A stretch of 64,000 nt of DNA from an uncultured Candidatus Melainabacteria bacterium (GCA_934718275.1 CAKUZD010000004.1:1-64000); one strand, 5' to 3'; positions 9,127-18,568 are shown, counted from the first letter of the stretch. Translations and numbers: made by a program. The notes: generated from the sequence alone by a model not told the origin.

Positions 9127-9984
9127 ATGAATGTGCAAATTTTGTCAGAATATTTGGATTTTCTTGAAATAGAAAAAGGCTTGAGCGAAAACACTCTCGA
9201 GGCCTATGAGAGAGATTTGGAAAGTTTTTTTGAGTTTTGTAATGATATTGATATAGAACAAATTCAACGAACTCAAATAAATTCTTATGTTAGAAATTTG
9301 CATGAAAAAAAATATTCACCAACAAGTATTATGCGAAAAATTGCCTCTTTGCGCGGATTTTTCAAATGGGCTTGTGCAAATGAAAAAACTAAATCAAATC
9401 CGACTTTAACTTTAGAACAGCCCAAAATTCCGCAAAAACTTCCAAAGGTTATGACAATTGAAGAAATAAATTCTATACTAAATCAAAATTTGAGTAAACT
9501 ACATAAAATGATTATAGAATTATTGTATGGTTGTGGTTTAAGAGTTTCGGAACTTGTAAATCTTAAAATAAATGATTACGATTTTAGCGGAAAATATCTT
9601 CAATGTACCGGAAAAGGTTCTAAAGATAGGATTGTACCCCTTGGGAAAAAAGCAATAAAAGCAATCAAAGAATATTTACCCGAACGAGATTATAATATTC
9701 AGAAATATAATCTTAAAACAAAACAATTACTAATAAATGATAAGGGAAAACAGGTTACACGTCAGGAAGTTTATACATTTGTACATGAACAGGGCAAAAA
9801 ATTGCACAAAGCGATTTCTCCGCACACACTACGCCATACATTTGCAACGCATTTACTTGAAAATGGAGCCGATTTAAGAGTTGTTCAGGAACTTTTAGGG
9901 CATAGTGATGTTTCTACAACTCAATTATATACTCATATAAGTAAAAAAAGATTGAAAGAAGTTTATTTTGCTATAAACGGATGA
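9127..9984 (+). CDS. xerD: Tyrosine recombinase XerC/XerD family
   Basis: Site-specific recombinase that probably resolves chromosome dimers at dif. At 285 residues it has the normal Xer length. An N-terminal SAM-like core-binding domain (residues 1-95) precedes the catalytic domain, with Arg139 (GLRVSEL), His233-x-x-Arg236, His259 (LLGHSDVSTT) and nucleophile Tyr268. No phage or integron genes flank it, so a housekeeping role is more likely than a mobile-element integrase. Whether it is XerC-, XerD- or single-XerA-like cannot be decided here. The symbol is therefore provisional. Confidence 0.88.
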   Translation: MNVQILSEYLDFLEIEKGLSENTLEAYERDLESFFEFCNDIDIEQIQRTQINSYVRNLHEKKYSPTSIMRKIASLRGFFKWACANEKTKSNPTLTLEQPKIPQKLPKVMTIEEINSILNQNLSKLHKMIIELLYGCGLRVSELVNLKINDYDFSGKYLQCTGKGSKDRIVPLGKKAIKAIKEYLPERDYNIQKYNLKTKQLLINDKGKQVTRQEVYTFVHEQGKKLHKAISPHTLRHTFATHLLENGADLRVVQELLGHSDVSTTQLYTHISKKRLKEVYFAING

Positions 9985-10017
9985 TGCGGAGAAGGATAGT
10001 AAAGGATTATAAAAATA

Positions 10018-10040
10018 GTTATTGTGGGCGAAGCGAAGAA
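10018..10040 (-). repeat. Dispersed REP-like core
   Basis: Read on the minus strand, this is TTCTTCGCTTCGCCCACAAT followed by AAC. It matches the TTCGCT-CGCTCA-AATGAC type core found at 1, 133, 18613, 21864 (minus) and 32813. It lies in the xerD-dnaK spacer, which otherwise shows no gene. Confidence 0.55.
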
Positions 10041-10226
10041 TTTTATAAACACTTTCCCAAACTATGTTATGTTTTGGTTTCGCCTAAATTGGAAAAAATT
10101 CCCTATTATTCAAAAAGTGAAAAATTTAAAATATTAATTTTTTGTTTATTTTTTTTATATTCTCAAAAATCAATGTTATAACGTATATAGTTAAAGAGAA
10201 ATAAATGAAAAGGAGATAATTAAATT

Positions 10227-12065
10227 ATGGCAAAAACAATTGGTATTGACTTAGGTACTACAAACTCAGTTGTAGCTGTTATGGAAGGTGGTAAACCTAC
10301 AGTTATTGCTAACGCAGAAGGTTCTCGTACAACCCCTTCTATCGTTGGTTTTTCGAAAACAGGTGAAAAATTAGTTGGACAATTAGCTAAACGTCAAGCT
10401 ATTCTTAATCCGGATAAAACAATCGCTTCTATTAAAAGACACATGGGCGAAGATTATAAAGTAAATATTGATGGAAAGGATTACACTCCACAAGAAATTT
10501 CAGCTATGATTTTAAGAAAATTGGCTGATGATGCTTCTAACTACTTGGGAGAAAAAGTTACATCTGCAGTAATCACTGTTCCTGCATACTTTAATGATGC
10601 TCAAAGACAAGCAACTAAAGATGCCGGTAAAATCGCAGGTTTAGATGTTCTACGTATCGTAAACGAACCGACAGCAGCAGCTTTGGCTTACGGTCTTGAA
10701 AAAGATAAGTCAGAAAAAGTTCTTGTATTTGACTTAGGTGGTGGTACATTTGATGTATCTATTCTTGAAATAGGTGATGGTGTTCACGAAGTTCTATCTA
10801 CATCAGGTGATACACACTTAGGTGGTGATGACTTTGACCAAAAAGTTATGGATTGGATTTGCGAAGAATTCAAAAAACAAGAAGGTATTGACCTTAAAGG
10901 TGACAAACAAGCTATGCAACGTGTTAAAGAAGCTGCAGAAAAAGCTAAATGTGAATTGTCATCAGTTATGGAAACAAATATTAACTTACCATTCATTACA
11001 GCAGATGCAAATGGTCCTAAACACTTAGATTTGAATTTAACAAGAGCTAAATTTGAAGATTTGTGTCGTGACCTTTTGAACAGATGTAAAGTTCCTGTAG
11101 AAACAGCATTAAAAGATGCAGGTATTACAAATAGCGATATTAATGAAGTAGTTCTTGTTGGTGGTTCAACACGTATCCCTGCAGTTCAACAATTGGTTAA
11201 AGAATACACAGGAAAAGAACCTAACCAATCAGTAAACCCTGATGAAGTTGTTGCGGTTGGTGCTGCAATTCAAGCAGGTGTTCTTGCCGGAGAGGTAAAA
11301 GATATTGTTCTACTTGATGTAACTCCGTTGACATTGGGTATTGAAACATTAGGTGGCGTTATGACTCCTTTAGTTCAAAGAAACACTACAATTCCGGTTT
11401 CTAAATCCCAAGTGTTCTCAACTGCAGAAAATAATCAAACAGCAGTAGACATTCATGTTCTTCAAGGTGAAAGACCTATGGCTCGTGATAACAAATCATT
11501 AGGTATGTTTAAACTTGATGGTATTGCACCTGCTATGCGTGGTATTCCTCAAATTGAAGTTACATTTGATATAGATGCAAACGGTATCGTAAATGTTTCA
11601 GCTAAAGATAAAGCTACAAATAAAGAACAAAAAATAACAATTACAAATTCTTCTAACTTGTCTGAACAAGATATTGACAAAATGGTTAAAGAAGCAGAAG
11701 CTAATGCTCAAGAAGACAAGAAGAAAAAAGAAGAAGCTGAAATTAAAAATAATGCATCAAGCTTAATCAGTTCTGCTGATAGAGTTGTTAAAGATTTTGA
11801 AGGTAAAATTGACGCAGCTGACAAATCTAAATTAGACGAACAAAAAGCAGCATTACAAAAAGCATTGGATGAAAACAAACCTGCAGAAGAATTGAAGAAA
11901 TTATCTGATGAATTGCAACAAACAGTATTCAGTATTTCTCAAAAAGCTTATGAAGCTGTTCAAAAAGAAGAACAATCAACTGCAAGTTCTGAAAATGCTT
12001 CTTCATCAACAGAAGATAAGAAAAATGATGATGATGTAATTGATGCAGAATTTACTAAAGAATAA
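10227..12065 (+). CDS. dnaK: Chaperone DnaK (Hsp70)
   Basis: ATP-dependent Hsp70 chaperone of the cytoplasm. The 612-residue product begins with the GIDLGTTNS phosphate-binding loop and carries the FDLGGGTFDVSIL segment near residue 170, VLVGGSTRIPAVQ near 310 and a substrate-binding domain with the VTPLTLGIETLGG linker. The C-terminal tail is Ser/Asp-rich and ends in DDVIDAEFTKE, a usual DnaK end. An AAGGAG Shine-Dalgarno lies 11 bases before the ATG. grpE and dnaJ are not adjacent, unlike the common cluster. No CIRCE operator is visible upstream. A terminator follows. Confidence 0.98.
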   Translation: MAKTIGIDLGTTNSVVAVMEGGKPTVIANAEGSRTTPSIVGFSKTGEKLVGQLAKRQAILNPDKTIASIKRHMGEDYKVNIDGKDYTPQEISAMILRKLADDASNYLGEKVTSAVITVPAYFNDAQRQATKDAGKIAGLDVLRIVNEPTAAALAYGLEKDKSEKVLVFDLGGGTFDVSILEIGDGVHEVLSTSGDTHLGGDDFDQKVMDWICEEFKKQEGIDLKGDKQAMQRVKEAAEKAKCELSSVMETNINLPFITADANGPKHLDLNLTRAKFEDLCRDLLNRCKVPVETALKDAGITNSDINEVVLVGGSTRIPAVQQLVKEYTGKEPNQSVNPDEVVAVGAAIQAGVLAGEVKDIVLLDVTPLTLGIETLGGVMTPLVQRNTTIPVSKSQVFSTAENNQTAVDIHVLQGERPMARDNKSLGMFKLDGIAPAMRGIPQIEVTFDIDANGIVNVSAKDKATNKEQKITITNSSNLSEQDIDKMVKEAEANAQEDKKKKEEAEIKNNASSLISSADRVVKDFEGKIDAADKSKLDEQKAALQKALDENKPAEELKKLSDELQQTVFSISQKAYEAVQKEEQSTASSENASSSTEDKKNDDDVIDAEFTKE

Positions 12066-12087
12066 TGTTTAGAAATAAGTAAAAAAT

Positions 12088-12125
12088 AAAAAAGCCTTGG
12101 GTTTTGATAAATCTGAGGCTTTTTT
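12088..12125 (+). terminator. Intrinsic terminator of dnaK
   Basis: A stem of AAAAAGCCT against AGGCTTTTT encloses a loop of about 18 bases and is followed by TTTTTTG, 22 bases after the dnaK stop codon. Confidence 0.85.
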
Positions 12126-12200
12126 GTGCTTATTTTTATAATAAGAATTCTCTAATAATATTTATGGTAAAATTATACAGTTGAAAAAAGGGAGAATTCT

Positions 12201-13883
12201 ATGGAAAAATTTTTTGCTTATATAAAAAAACATGGTGACTTATTTACATTTTTAGGTTTGCTTGTAATATGTTATTTTATTTTCTTTTTTAATATCGGAA
12301 ACTATCCTTTGATGGATGTTGACGAAACAAGATATGTTTCTATGGCTAGAGACATGTTTCATTTTAAAGATTATTTGACATTATATCTGAACGGAGAATT
12401 TTTCTTTGAAAAACCTCCTTTATATTTTTGGGGAGAATGTCTTTCTTTTGCTATTTTTGGAAAAGTTACAGAATTTACGGCAAGATTTCCGGTAGCTTTA
12501 TATGGAACTCTTTCAACTTTATTATTATATTTTACCGGTAAAAAAGTTGTATCCAGAAGATATGGGGTAATTTCGGCTCTTATACTTGCAACAACTTTAG
12601 AATTTGTTATGCTTGCAAAATTTGCAATACTTGATATTGTCGTAACGACTTGTGTCGGATTTTCAGTAATGTTTGGATTTTTAACACAATTTGTTCAAGA
12701 TAAAAATAAAAAATATATGTGGTGGTTATTTTATATTTTTTCAGGTTTAGCTGTAATGGCTAAAGGAATTCCGGGATTTGTTGTTCCGTTTGCGGTAATG
12801 TTTTTTGTTACAATTGCAAATAAAACATTCAAACAAATTTTTAAACCTCAATATTTTTTAGTCGGATTTTTGTTATTCTTTTTAATCGTTTTACCTTGGC
12901 ATTTAATAATGTTCAAAATACATGATCCGTTATTTTTCCATGAATATATAATTAAACATCATATTGAAAGATTTTTTAACTCTAACGAAATTGGGAGAGA
13001 ACAGCCTTTCTATTTTTACTTTTTAACAGTATTATGGGGACTTGTTCCATGGATTTTTTCAGTATTAGCTGTAGGATTTACAAAACTAAAAGCTCTAAAG
13101 AACTTTAAAAAATTCAGTGTTGCAGAGATGTCTAATTCTCAAAAATACCTGTTTTTTAATACAATTGCATTTTTTGTAACAATGTTGTTCTTTTCATCAT
13201 CAAGTACTAAATTGATTACATATATTCTGCCTGTTTATTTCTTTACTGCTTGCATAATTGGTTTTGTATGGGAAGATTATATTTTTAATAACAAATACCA
13301 AAAACCTATAAACATTACTGTTTATATTTTAGGTGGAATTTTTATAGTAGCAGGAATTTTGGCTTGTTTTGCTCAATTTGTATTGCCTGCTCAAATATAT
13401 TCAGATATACTAATGGTTAAATGGTTTAGTATTATTCTTGTTTTGTCATTTGGGATATCAAGTGTATTTTGTGCAATAAAAAATTCTCCAAAAGGTGTTT
13501 TTGCATGTTACGTTTTATTTATTTTGGTAACATCTGCTTTTGGAACAAAATTATTTTATAATATGGATTACCAATTTGGACAAAATGATTTGATGCGTTT
13601 TGCTAAATATTCACAAGAGAATGGCAAAAAAGTTGTTGTTCTTAATGATGCGAGAAAATATTCTGTTGTTTACTATTATGGTATACCAACAGATATGGAT
13701 AACAGAAATGTTTTGTTTGTATCTTTAGACGATAAAGAAGAAATGGCAAAATTTGAAAAAATTCTTGATGATAAAAATGTCTATGTAATTATTCGAAAAA
13801 AACAATATCAAGAAATTGATGAAAAATTGAATTTTGATGTGATATTAGAAGGTAGAAAACACTTGCTTGTTAAGGTTCACTAA
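12201..13883 (+). CDS. ArnT-like glycosyltransferase family 39 membrane protein
   Basis: A 560-residue polytopic protein of the ArnT/PMT family, which moves sugars from polyprenyl-phosphate donors to periplasmic lipid or protein acceptors. The catalytic first loop carries MDVDETRYVSMARDM (Asp-Glu near residue 39) and then EKPPLYFW, both hallmarks of ArnT. About eleven to twelve hydrophobic segments are followed by a soluble C-terminal domain of about 110 residues. A GGGAG Shine-Dalgarno precedes the ATG. The downstream gene starts inside its stop codon (TAATG), implying translational coupling. No lipid A aminoarabinose pathway genes are nearby, so the donor is unknown. Confidence 0.87.
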   Translation: MEKFFAYIKKHGDLFTFLGLLVICYFIFFFNIGNYPLMDVDETRYVSMARDMFHFKDYLTLYLNGEFFFEKPPLYFWGECLSFAIFGKVTEFTARFPVALYGTLSTLLLYFTGKKVVSRRYGVISALILATTLEFVMLAKFAILDIVVTTCVGFSVMFGFLTQFVQDKNKKYMWWLFYIFSGLAVMAKGIPGFVVPFAVMFFVTIANKTFKQIFKPQYFLVGFLLFFLIVLPWHLIMFKIHDPLFFHEYIIKHHIERFFNSNEIGREQPFYFYFLTVLWGLVPWIFSVLAVGFTKLKALKNFKKFSVAEMSNSQKYLFFNTIAFFVTMLFFSSSSTKLITYILPVYFFTACIIGFVWEDYIFNNKYQKPINITVYILGGIFIVAGILACFAQFVLPAQIYSDILMVKWFSIILVLSFGISSVFCAIKNSPKGVFACYVLFILVTSAFGTKLFYNMDYQFGQNDLMRFAKYSQENGKKVVVLNDARKYSVVYYYGIPTDMDNRNVLFVSLDDKEEMAKFEKILDDKNVYVIIRKKQYQEIDEKLNFDVILEGRKHLLVKVH

Positions 13884-14422
13884 TGCTAAAAAGATACGAA
13901 AAATTTTTAGAAGAAATTTTAGACCCAAAACTTGAAAAATATTTTGAAGAACAGTGCGAATTTATAAAATGCAAAGAGGGCTGTTCTTCTTGTTGCGAAG
14001 TTGGAGAATATCCGTTCTCGAGATTGGAACTTGAATATTTAATGTCAGGTTTTGTAAATCTTCCATTTGAGACAAAACATATAATCAAAGAAGAAATTAA
14101 ACGGCTAATGCGAGAACAACCAAAAATGTACAAATGTCCTTTTTTGATTGATAAAAAATGTTGTTTATACAAATACAGAGGAATTGTTTGTAGAATACAC
14201 GGATTAGCTTGGTATGATGAAATTGAAAACAGAATAAGGCTTCCATATTGTGTAAATAAAGGACTGAATTATGTATCTGTTTTTGATAGAGAAACCGGAG
14301 CTGTATTTTTGGATAACCCAATCACAGAACGATTGAGGATAGATACTATCCTCAAAAGTCCTGAAGCTGAACCATATAATTTGGAATGTGGAGAAATTCG
14401 CCCACTAATAAAATGGTTTTAA
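13883..14422 (+). CDS. YkgJ-type cysteine cluster protein
   Basis: A 179-residue soluble protein with the CxxxCxxCC cluster of the putative zinc/iron-chelating YkgJ family (CKEGCSSCC near residue 31). Further cysteines follow in YKCPF (about 93), KKCCLY (about 100) and VCRIHG (about 110). The metal and role are not established for the family. Its ATG overlaps the stop codon of the upstream ArnT-like gene, so the two are one operon. It runs convergently into the transporter gene, with only five bases between the stops. Confidence 0.82.
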   Translation: MLKRYEKFLEEILDPKLEKYFEEQCEFIKCKEGCSSCCEVGEYPFSRLELEYLMSGFVNLPFETKHIIKEEIKRLMREQPKMYKCPFLIDKKCCLYKYRGIVCRIHGLAWYDEIENRIRLPYCVNKGLNYVSVFDRETGAVFLDNPITERLRIDTILKSPEAEPYNLECGEIRPLIKWF

Positions 14423-14427
14423 GTATT

Positions 14428-15753
14428 TTAATGCAAATATTTGAAATATAGGTAAATAGAACTTATTGTCAAAGATATTACCGTAACAAGAGCTCCATAT
14501 TTCATAAATCTCATAAATGAAATAGAATGTCCTTTTGCATGCGCAGTTTCACTAACAATGACATTTGCGGCAGCACCTATTATTGTAAGATTTCCGCCTA
14601 AGCAAGCACCTAATGATAAAGCCCACCATAAAGGATGATGTCCTGTTCCTGCATAAGGCAAAGTGTGTTGTAATTGTGCAATTAACGGAGCCATTGTTGC
14701 TGTGTACGGAATATTATCAATAATTCCTGACAGTATGCCTGAACCCCATAAAATTAACATTGTTGCAAATGATAAGCTACCATGTGTAAGTTGAATTAAT
14801 TTATCTGCCAAAAAGCTTATACCACCATTAGCCTCAAATCCGCCAATTATTATAAATAAACCGACAAAAAAGAATATTGTAAGCCATTCTACATCTCTAT
14901 AAATTTCTTTTGGTTTTTCAAATAACAACAAAAATGAAGCTCCTGCAACAGCAAATACATACGCAGGAATATGTGTAATATCATGAGTTACAAAACCTGT
15001 AATAACAAGTACGAGAGTAATCATTGAACGAATCATTAATTTTTTGTGAGTGATTGTTTTGGAATTGTCTAAATTTGCAATATGTTCCATTTTTTCTTTT
15101 GTTGCTTTTAGAGATTTTCTGAACATAAAAACTAAAATTCCAATACATACAACAAAAATAGTTAAAACAACAACAGTTAATTCGTTTACAAAATCCATAA
15201 AACTTAATCCTGCCTTTGCTGCGATAATAATATTCGGCGGGTCGCCAATAAGAGTAGCCGTACCACCAATATTTGATGCTAAGACCTCTGTGATTAAAAA
15301 TGGAACAGGGTCGCATTCAAACTCTCTTGCTATAACAAAGGTTACGGGCATAACAAGAACAACAGTGGTTACATTATCTAAAAAAGCAGATGCAATAGCC
15401 GTAAATGCAGCTAATGCAAAAAGAACTGTTTTCGGATGCCCTTTTGTAGCTTTCAAAATTTCTATTGCCATCCATTTGAAAACACCACTTCGACTTGCAA
15501 TATGAACAATAATCATCATTCCAATAAGCAAAAATATTACTTCAAATTCAATATAATCAAAAACAGAACGAATATAAGTTTCTGTTTGCGGATTAACTGA
15601 ACCGTGAAACGGTAAAAGTCCTAAAAGCATTGTCAAAGAAGCTCCAACGAGAGCCACAACAGACTTTTGAATTTTTTCACTGGCTATGAAAATATACGCA
15701 ACCAAAAGAATTGCTCCGGATATAATCATGCCGTAATTTGATACTAAATCCAT
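14428..15753 (-). CDS. ArsB/NhaD-type ion transporter
   Basis: A 441-residue transporter of the ion-transporter superfamily that includes ArsB and Na+/H+ antiporter NhaD. It has about eleven membrane segments and two symmetrical re-entrant motifs: GGTATLIGDPPNIIIA near residue 160, and NIPYTATMAP plus GGNLTIIGAAANVIVSE in the C-terminal half. The substrate (sodium/proton, arsenite or a dicarboxylate) cannot be assigned; no ars genes are near. I start at ATG 15753, with a GAGGGAA Shine-Dalgarno. The longer frame to 15879 adds a non-homologous N-terminus. Confidence 0.85.
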   Translation of the reverse strand: MDLVSNYGMIISGAILLVAYIFIASEKIQKSVVALVGASLTMLLGLLPFHGSVNPQTETYIRSVFDYIEFEVIFLLIGMMIIVHIASRSGVFKWMAIEILKATKGHPKTVLFALAAFTAIASAFLDNVTTVVLVMPVTFVIAREFECDPVPFLITEVLASNIGGTATLIGDPPNIIIAAKAGLSFMDFVNELTVVVLTIFVVCIGILVFMFRKSLKATKEKMEHIANLDNSKTITHKKLMIRSMITLVLVITGFVTHDITHIPAYVFAVAGASFLLLFEKPKEIYRDVEWLTIFFFVGLFIIIGGFEANGGISFLADKLIQLTHGSLSFATMLILWGSGILSGIIDNIPYTATMAPLIAQLQHTLPYAGTGHHPLWWALSLGACLGGNLTIIGAAANVIVSETAHAKGHSISFMRFMKYGALVTVISLTISSIYLYFKYLH

Positions 15754-15919
15754 AATTTTTCCCTCATAAATATTAAAAGCAAACTTTTCTTTTTCGAATA
15801 TTCCCCTGGTGATTGCACTCCAAAAAGAAAAACTTCCTGCAAACGGGTATTTTTTTATAATTATATCATAACCACCCAAAAACAGTAAAAAATTACTTTT
15901 TTAATTCACGGTATTTTTA

Positions 15920-15928
15920 TGTTATAAT
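15920..15928 (+). promoter_or_regulatory. Extended -10 promoter of der (leaderless)
   Basis: TG-T-TATAAT is a perfect extended -10 element ending 7 bases before the der ATG at 15936. Transcription should begin at or next to the A of the start codon. No Shine-Dalgarno is present. Confidence 0.75.
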
Positions 15929-15935
15929 TTAATCT

Positions 15936-17267
15936 ATGAAAAAACCAATTGTTGCAATAGTAGGACGTCCGAATGTCGGAAAATCAACTTTCGTTAATCG
16001 TTTGATAGGTACAAGAAACTCCATCGTAGACGATTTGCCGGGAGTTACGCGTGATAGAATTTATTTTGATGTTGAATGGCAAAACAAATTGTTTACTGTA
16101 ATCGACACAGGAGGAATTATTCCCGGAGACGAAGATGAGATTATGTTGTCGATTTTTGACCAGGCTAAAATTGCTTGTGAAGAAGCTGACAAAATTATTT
16201 TTATCGTGGATGGAAAAGAAGGTGTTAATCCTGTTGATTATGATATTGCAAATATTTTAAGACAATCGGGAAAACCGGTTTTTCTTGCCGTTAATAAGTC
16301 TGATAATAAAGAGTCATTATTAATGGTGAATGATTTTTATTCTCTTGCAATTGGAGAACCTATCGGAATATCAGCGCTTCACGGTTCGGGTGGAGTTGGA
16401 GACTTACTTGATTTGGTTACGGAAGATTTTTCAAGAGAAATTGAACAAGAAGAAGATAATACTATAAGAATTGCAATTGTTGGCAGACCAAATGCCGGAA
16501 AATCATCTATAGTAAACGCTTTGCTAAATGAAAAAAGAGTAATTGTTTCTGATGTATCAGGAACAACTCGTGATAGTATAGATAGCTCAATTAAATATAA
16601 AGATAGAGAATTCGTTATTGTCGATACTGCCGGAATTCGCAAAAAGTCTAAAGTTGATTGGGGTGTTGAAAAATTTGCTGTTGATAGGGCGATACGTTCT
16701 ATTAGAGATTGTGATGTTGCTCTTTTAGTAATTGATGCAACACAAGGTATTTCAGACCAAGATAAAAAAATTGCATCTATAATAACAGAAGCCGGAAAAG
16801 GTTTGATTATCGCCATTAACAAGTGGGATTTGATAGAAGATAAAAAATCAAATACTATCAATCAATACAATAAAAAACTTGCAAATGATATTCCATTCTT
16901 AGAATACGCACCAAAAATTTATATCTCTGCAGTGACAAAACAAAGACTAAACACAATATTTGTTGAAGCAGAAAGTGTTTATGCAGAATGTACAAAACGC
17001 ATTTCAACAGGTTTATTAAATAAAGTTATAAAAGAAGCTTATATGCTAAATCCTCCTGCTTCTTCAAAAGGAAAACGCTTAAAAATTATGTATGTAACTC
17101 AAACAGGTGTACAACCTCCGCATATTGTGATTTTTGCAAATAACGTTGACTTGATGAAAGATCATTATAAGCGCTATATCGAAAATAAATTGCGTGAAGC
17201 TTTTGGTTTTTTTGGAACTCCTATCAAAATTTCAGTTAGAGAACGTTCAGATAAAGATAAAAAATAA
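15936..17267 (+). CDS. der: Ribosome-assembly GTPase Der (EngA)
   Basis: Double-GTPase factor for 50S ribosomal subunit assembly. The 443-residue protein has two G domains. The first begins with GRPNVGKST at residues 8-16, with DTGG and NKSD. The second begins with GRPNAGKSS near residue 182, with DTAGIRKKSK and NKWD. A C-terminal KH-like domain ends in a basic tail. The promoter -10 lies 7 bases ahead of the ATG with no Shine-Dalgarno, so the mRNA appears leaderless. A truncated HTH frame begins only bases from its stop codon. Confidence 0.98.
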   Translation: MKKPIVAIVGRPNVGKSTFVNRLIGTRNSIVDDLPGVTRDRIYFDVEWQNKLFTVIDTGGIIPGDEDEIMLSIFDQAKIACEEADKIIFIVDGKEGVNPVDYDIANILRQSGKPVFLAVNKSDNKESLLMVNDFYSLAIGEPIGISALHGSGGVGDLLDLVTEDFSREIEQEEDNTIRIAIVGRPNAGKSSIVNALLNEKRVIVSDVSGTTRDSIDSSIKYKDREFVIVDTAGIRKKSKVDWGVEKFAVDRAIRSIRDCDVALLVIDATQGISDQDKKIASIITEAGKGLIIAINKWDLIEDKKSNTINQYNKKLANDIPFLEYAPKIYISAVTKQRLNTIFVEAESVYAECTKRISTGLLNKVIKEAYMLNPPASSKGKRLKIMYVTQTGVQPPHIVIFANNVDLMKDHYKRYIENKLREAFGFFGTPIKISVRERSDKDKK

Positions 17268-17482
17268 AAAATTTTAGTGAAAAGAAAAACAAATCTTTAA
17301 GACTTTTTGCAGATGAATTTGATATACAAAAATCTTTACTTAGCAGAATTGAAAACGGAGTAAGCGAACCAAAACTTATCTCAATATGGACTATTAGTGA
17401 AGCGTTGGGTATTCCGGTTTCAAGCCTGATAAAACTTGTAGAAAATGAATTACCAAAAGATTTTTATTTGATAGAAAAGTAG
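17261..17482 (+). pseudogene. N-terminally truncated XRE-family HTH remnant
   Basis: The frame from 17261 to TAG at 17480-17482 encodes about 73 residues with a clear XRE/Cro-type helix-turn-helix: SLRLFADEFDIQKSLLSRIENG, then SEPKLISIWTISEALGIPVSSL. The SRIENG..EP.L pattern is the canonical recognition-helix region. No ATG, GTG or TTG opens this frame. A stop lies just upstream inside der, and the first helix that normally carries the start is missing. It therefore looks like a decayed gene cut off at the der 3' end, unless an AUA at 17264 is used. A strong terminator follows it. Confidence 0.7.
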
Positions 17483-17488
17483 TCGTTT

Positions 17489-17524
17489 AAAAACCTTCTT
17501 CCATAAAAATGGGAGAAGGTTTTT
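17489..17524. terminator. Strong bidirectional terminator
   Basis: A 16-base stem (AAAAACCTTCTTCCAT against ATGGGAGAAGGTTTTT, one G-U) with an AAAA loop lies between the HTH remnant on the plus strand and the minus-strand gene ending at 17545. Confidence 0.9.
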
Positions 17525-17544
17525 AAGATAAATTTATTTACAAA

Positions 17545-17835
17545 TTATAATTTAGATACAAAACATATTACATCATCAAATAAATTTTTAATTGGTTTTG
17601 AAACATCATAGGAAAGTATTTTTCTAATGTATTCAAGTTTATCTTCAAATGTAAGAGTGTGTCTGTGTTCTTCAGGTATTTCAGCAATAATTTGTTCAAT
17701 TTTGCTTTCATCAATTTCTATTTTGTATTTTTCTAACAATTCTTCTGAAAGCATAATGTTTTCAGTAACGTTTTCAATTGTGATAATTTTGGAAAAGTCT
17801 ATTTCCAAAGGGTTCAAATCTTTCAAATCTTTCAT
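17545..17835 (-). CDS. Small acidic hypothetical protein (paralogue of the next gene)
   Basis: Unknown family, 96 residues, acidic, with no signal peptide or membrane span. Its last 20 residues (DVSKPIKNLFDDVICFVSKL) match the end of the product of 17858-18223 in pattern: D-[VI]-[ST]-x-P-[IL]-x2-L-F-D-[DE]-x3-F-V. This suggests a shared interaction motif or a tandem duplication with diverged N-termini. A GGAG sequence lies 11 bases before the ATG. It is 22 bases downstream of its paralogue, so the two form an operon that ends at the terminator at 17489-17524. Confidence 0.7.
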   Translation of the reverse strand: MKDLKDLNPLEIDFSKIITIENVTENIMLSEELLEKYKIEIDESKIEQIIAEIPEEHRHTLTFEDKLEYIRKILSYDVSKPIKNLFDDVICFVSKL

Positions 17836-17857
17836 CTTTCTAATCTACTCCTTCAAA

Positions 17858-18223
17858 TTATGCAAATGCTTCTGTAACAAATGGTGTCATTTCGTCAAAT
17901 AAGCTTTGCAGTGGGGTTGTAATGTCAATAATTGCGTTTTGTTGGATTTCAGCCAGTTGTTTGTCTAATGATTTTGAGACAACTTTTTCTGAATGTACTT
18001 GTTCAAATGTGTTTTGTTCTAACTGTTGTAACAAGTCTCGTGAGAAATCTGTTGTGTTTTTGAGAGAAGAAAGAATTGCGCAATCAATTCTAAACAAATC
18101 CTCAGAGCTTAATTCGCTACTAAGCATCTTCTCCATTTTGTCAATGTCACTGATATCTCTCATAATGCCATTGGCAACTGTGTTACAGTCTAGGACTATA
18201 ACATTCTCAGTTTTTGACTTCAT
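17858..18223 (-). CDS. Small hypothetical protein, first gene of a paralogous pair
   Basis: Unknown family, 121 residues, largely helical and acidic. A GGAGG Shine-Dalgarno precedes the ATG. The C-terminal segment (DITTPLQSLFDEMTPFVTEAF) matches the end of the downstream neighbour. A central stretch rich in Glu, Gln and Ser (about residues 55-100) could form a coiled coil. No targeting signal is seen. With its neighbour it forms a two-gene operon next to an XRE-type HTH remnant, but no function can be assigned. Confidence 0.72.
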   Translation of the reverse strand: MKSKTENVIVLDCNTVANGIMRDISDIDKMEKMLSSELSSEDLFRIDCAILSSLKNTTDFSRDLLQQLEQNTFEQVHSEKVVSKSLDKQLAEIQQNAIIDITTPLQSLFDEMTPFVTEAFA

Positions 18224-18568
18224 TTAAAATTTTACCTCCGATTAACTATTGCACTATCAGTAATTTTTATTTCGGATTTTCTTATCAAAAACTTTAATAA
18301 AAAGAACGGTTTGTTACATTATGTTTACAAATTATTTTTTAGATGTATTGCACGCAAATTTATAGTAAAGACGTCATATAAAACGCTTATAAAATTTGAT
18401 AATAGTAACTATTTTCGAAAAAAAAAGTCTCGTTGTTTGACAAGACTTATAAATATACATTTACCCCACACTCTTTATATCACAAATTTTAACATTTGTC
18501 AACACGTAAAGATATGTTTTTATATAAAATTTATTTATTAATCATTTTAAATAAACCTAATCATGTTG

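Noticed and set aside
9127..9984. Integrase of a prophage or integrative element
   Set aside because: Standard Xer length and residues, and no phage, plasmid or att-like repeats in the surrounding genes.
9981..10181. 66-codon frame overlapping the end of xerD
   Set aside because: No Shine-Dalgarno, random-looking composition, and it runs through a dispersed repeat core (10018-10040).
10140..10226. CIRCE/HrcA operator upstream of dnaK
   Set aside because: No TTAGCACTC-N9-GAGTGCTAA-like inverted repeat is present.
18311..18541. 76-codon frame in the 18.2-18.7 kb gap
   Set aside because: No ribosome site, codon use unlike neighbours, and it crosses a hairpin; likely non-coding.
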